This document shows positions 62,008 through 64,000 of a stretch of DNA of 64,000 nt, piece by piece. The DNA is from Alkaliphilus peptidifermentans DSM 18978 (lineage in GTDB: Bacteria; Bacillota; Clostridia; Peptostreptococcales; Natronincolaceae). The stretch spans positions 1 to 64,000 of the forward strand of contig NZ_FMUS01000012.1 in the NCBI RefSeq assembly GCF_900101495.1. Reading direction: 5' to 3'. The position numbers were made by a program, and so were the translations under genes. The notes under the pieces were generated by a model, which searched no databases, was not told where the DNA came from, and saw only the letters and a list, made by a program, of their open reading frames with translations. Positions within the stretch are counted from its first letter, which is position 1. Every line of letters begins with the position of its first letter.

Positions 62008-64000
62008 TTATGCTTTTGCTGCAATTATTTTTGATTCATCATCAACCACCTCTTGTTCAAGTGTTGTTTTTTCTATTGCCATGGAATTAATCAAATCAAC
62101 CAGGGGCTGATAATTTTCATAGAAGACAACAATCAGATCTCCTTCTTTTCCATTCTCAATTGCCTTTCTTAAGGCATTAACCTCATTACATTCTATTTCC
62201 ATCCTATCCTCGGTAAGTCCACCTAAAGAACAACCTTTTTTGAGAATTTTAGCTACTTCTTCTGGCTTTCTGCCCCTCAAATCCATATCCTCTTTAATAT
62301 GGACATAATCGAAGTATTTACCGGAAATCTCCCCTATTTTTAATATGTTTATATCGGTTCTGTCTCCTGGAACACCAATTATTCCTATAAGATTCCCTTG
62401 TTTCATTCTCTTCAAGCCCTCTAGAACCTTACTATATCCATCTATGTTATGTCCATAATCAATAATAACCTTAAAGTTTCTAACATCGAAAACATTAAAT
62501 CTACCTGGATTATACTTTATATCAGTATTAAATTCTGATAAAGCTTCAGCTATTGTTGCTATACTCACTCCAAGGGAATATGCTCCTGCTACGGCTGCCA
62601 TGCTGTTTTCAATATTATGCTTTAGAACACCTCCGAAAGTAGCAGGTATTCTACTTATCTCTATTACCTTATGACTTTCCTCTCCATCAAATACCCATAT
62701 ATTTTCATCTGATATATATACCGCTTTTCTTCCTAAACTTATATGTTTTTCAATCAGTTTATTATTTTGTGACTGCGAAAAAAGAACTATATTACATTTA
62801 ACATTATTTAATATTACTTCAGTGTAGGGGTCATCGGCATTTAAAACAGCATAACCATTTTTATTTACAGCTTCAACAACTAAGGACTTTACATTGGCCA
62901 TTTCTTCCAGTGTATTTATTCCATCTAAGCCTAAGTGGTCATCACCAATATTGGTTATTATACCAACATCTGCCACATTATAGCCTAACCCTTTGTTTAC
63001 AATTCCCCCTCTAGCTGTTTCTAATACTGCCACTTCTACTCTTTTATCCATTAACACTATTCTAGCACTTTGGGGTCCTGTTGTGTCTCCTTTCACGACT
63101 AATTCATCATCGATATATACTCCACCTGTATTTGTCATTCCAACAATTAAACCACTTTTTTTGATAATATTGGAAAGCATCCTAGTGGTTGTGGTTTTTC
63201 CATTAGTACCGGTTATTGATATTATTGGAACTGAATGCTTAGCACCTTTTGGAAATAGCATATCAACGATTGTGCTTGCAACATTTCTGTTCTTTCCTAT
63301 GGAAGGATAATGATGCATGCGGATTCCTGGACATGCATTAATTTCAATAATAGTACCACCACTACTTACTATGGGCCTTGATATGTCCGCAGTTGTAACA
63401 TCTACTCCAGCTATATCTAGCCCAATTGCTCTTACTGCATTAATTATAAGTCTCTTGTTTTCTTCATGGATGTCATCTGTGACATCAACAGCTATTCCTC
63501 CGGTACTTAGGTTTGCATTTTCTCTTAAAAATACAACCTCCCCTTCAGTAGGTACATCATTCAAATGCCTGTTTTTCTTCTCTAGAACCATCATCATAAC
63601 ATCATCTTTAACTATTTTTGTTAAGGGCTTTTCATGTCCATACCCTCTCTTTAAGCTCTTGTTTTCTAAGTCAATTAACTCTTCTATTGTATTTACTCCA
63701 TTCCCAATAACATGAGTTGATATCCGTTGAGCCACCGCTACCACCTTATTGTCTACCACAACAACTCTATAATGTTTACCATGAATAAATTTCTCTACCA
63801 ATATTCTATTGCTATGCATCTTAGCTATCTTAAAGGCCCGTTCCACTTCTTCAGGTGTTCGTAGCTCTATAGAGACCCCTTTACCTTGATTGCCATTAAA
63901 GGGCTTTACTACAACAGGATAGCCTATCTCATCAGCTACAGTAATTGCCTCTTCCCACGTTTCCACTGCTCTGCCAATTGGTACTGGAATATTAAGAAAG
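62008..64000 (-). CDS. cphA: Cyanophycin synthetase (partial, N-terminus outside window)
   Basis: The frame is open to the window edge, and residues just before the first listed start (PVPIGRA then ETWEEA) continue the CphA ATP-grasp domain, so the gene begins beyond 64000. Seen here: the second part of the ATP-grasp domain (GYPVVVKPFNGNQGKGVSIE, IEINACPGIRMHHYPSIG) and the complete Mur-ligase-like domain (ITGTNGKTTTTRMLSN, GDDHLGLDGI, NPGRFNVFDVRNFKVIIDYG). It polymerises Asp and Arg into cyanophycin, a nitrogen store. The arginine operon 22 kb away supplies one substrate. No cyanophycinase gene is seen. Confidence 0.93.
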   Translation of the reverse strand, partial: FLNIPVPIGRAVETWEEAITVADEIGYPVVVKPFNGNQGKGVSIELRTPEEVERAFKIAKMHSNRILVEKFIHGKHYRVVVVDNKVVAVAQRISTHVIGNGVNTIEELIDLENKSLKRGYGHEKPLTKIVKDDVMMMVLEKKNRHLNDVPTEGEVVFLRENANLSTGGIAVDVTDDIHEENKRLIINAVRAIGLDIAGVDVTTADISRPIVSSGGTIIEINACPGIRMHHYPSIGKNRNVASTIVDMLFPKGAKHSVPIISITGTNGKTTTTRMLSNIIKKSGLIVGMTNTGGVYIDDELVVKGDTTGPQSARIVLMDKRVEVAVLETARGGIVNKGLGYNVADVGIITNIGDDHLGLDGINTLEEMANVKSLVVEAVNKNGYAVLNADDPYTEVILNNVKCNIVLFSQSQNNKLIEKHISLGRKAVYISDENIWVFDGEESHKVIEISRIPATFGGVLKHNIENSMAAVAGAYSLGVSIATIAEALSEFNTDIKYNPGRFNVFDVRNFKVIIDYGHNIDGYSKVLEGLKRMKQGNLIGIIGVPGDRTDINILKIGEISGKYFDYVHIKEDMDLRGRKPEEVAKILKKGCSLGGLTEDRMEIECNEVNALRKAIENGKEGDLIVVFYENYQPLVDLINSMAIEKTTLEQEVVDDESKIIAAKA

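Noticed and set aside
1-64000. tRNA, rRNA genes or CRISPR arrays
   Set aside because: I looked for clover-leaf-like G/C-rich segments, rRNA signatures and regularly spaced repeats and saw none; a tRNAscan/CRISPR search would settle this.

Overview
The window is AT-rich DNA from a low-GC, spore-forming member of the Clostridia. The evidence is CotF-like coat proteins, an HPr protein with both His15 and Ser46, a SpoIIE-type phosphatase, several HD-GYP proteins, an S-layer-anchored GH18 protein and a cyanophycin synthetase. A relative of Alkaliphilus/Natronincola is my best guess, made from gene content and not from a database search. I recognise no rRNA or tRNA gene and no CRISPR array. Most genes are on the minus strand.

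Layout. 1-6.4 kb: tail of a transposase, an NCS2 purine/uracil-type permease, a CapA-like lipoprotein, a TerB-like membrane protein, and a HAD phosphatase/PfkB kinase pair. 6.5-10.7 kb: an intact ferritin gene and, 3.6 kb further on, a near-identical copy of its last 240 bp. Between them lies a decaying polysaccharide region: a WbqC remnant, an intact WecA/TagO-type transferase, a glycosyltransferase with in-frame stops, and a 24-bp tandem repeat. 10.9-17 kb: DEAD-box helicase, cold-shock protein, small regulators, an ECF sigma/anti-sigma pair whose sigma gene appears to start with ATT, and two coat-like proteins.

17-25.4 kb holds the most unusual locus. It is an operon controlled by a BlaI-type repressor, with two clear BlaI operators placed on its promoter. 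Its second gene encodes a chimera: a BlaR1-like M56 membrane peptidase joined to a probable beta-propeller and a complete ABC solute-binding domain. Two sugar-type ABC permeases, an HlyD-like adaptor and a MacB-like membrane protein follow, and there is no ATPase in the operon. A divergent NitT/TauT-type ABC pair, a zinc-protease-like lipoprotein, an orphan MASE3-PAS histidine kinase and the SLH-GH18 protein come next.

32-41 kb is the arginine operon argC-argJ-argB-argD-carA-carB, with a promoter and tandem ARG-box-like repeats. 41-50 kb: YtxG/YtxH-type envelope stress proteins, a long glutamine synthetase, HPr, two HD-GYP proteins, a SpoIIE phosphatase with a degenerate receiver, and MgtC. 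50-64 kb: a beta-CASP nuclease, a third HD-GYP protein with a dead GGDEF domain, an L,D-transpeptidase, a nucleoid-associated protein, a secreted protein with three FMN-attachment motifs divergent from an ApbE flavin transferase, a HAD phosphatase, and a cyanophycin synthetase that runs off the window.

A palindromic element of about 124 bp occurs twice almost complete (10.7 kb and 60.9 kb) and once degraded (30.2 kb). Its arms differ between copies but still pair. This suggests selection on a hairpin, or a MITE-like origin.
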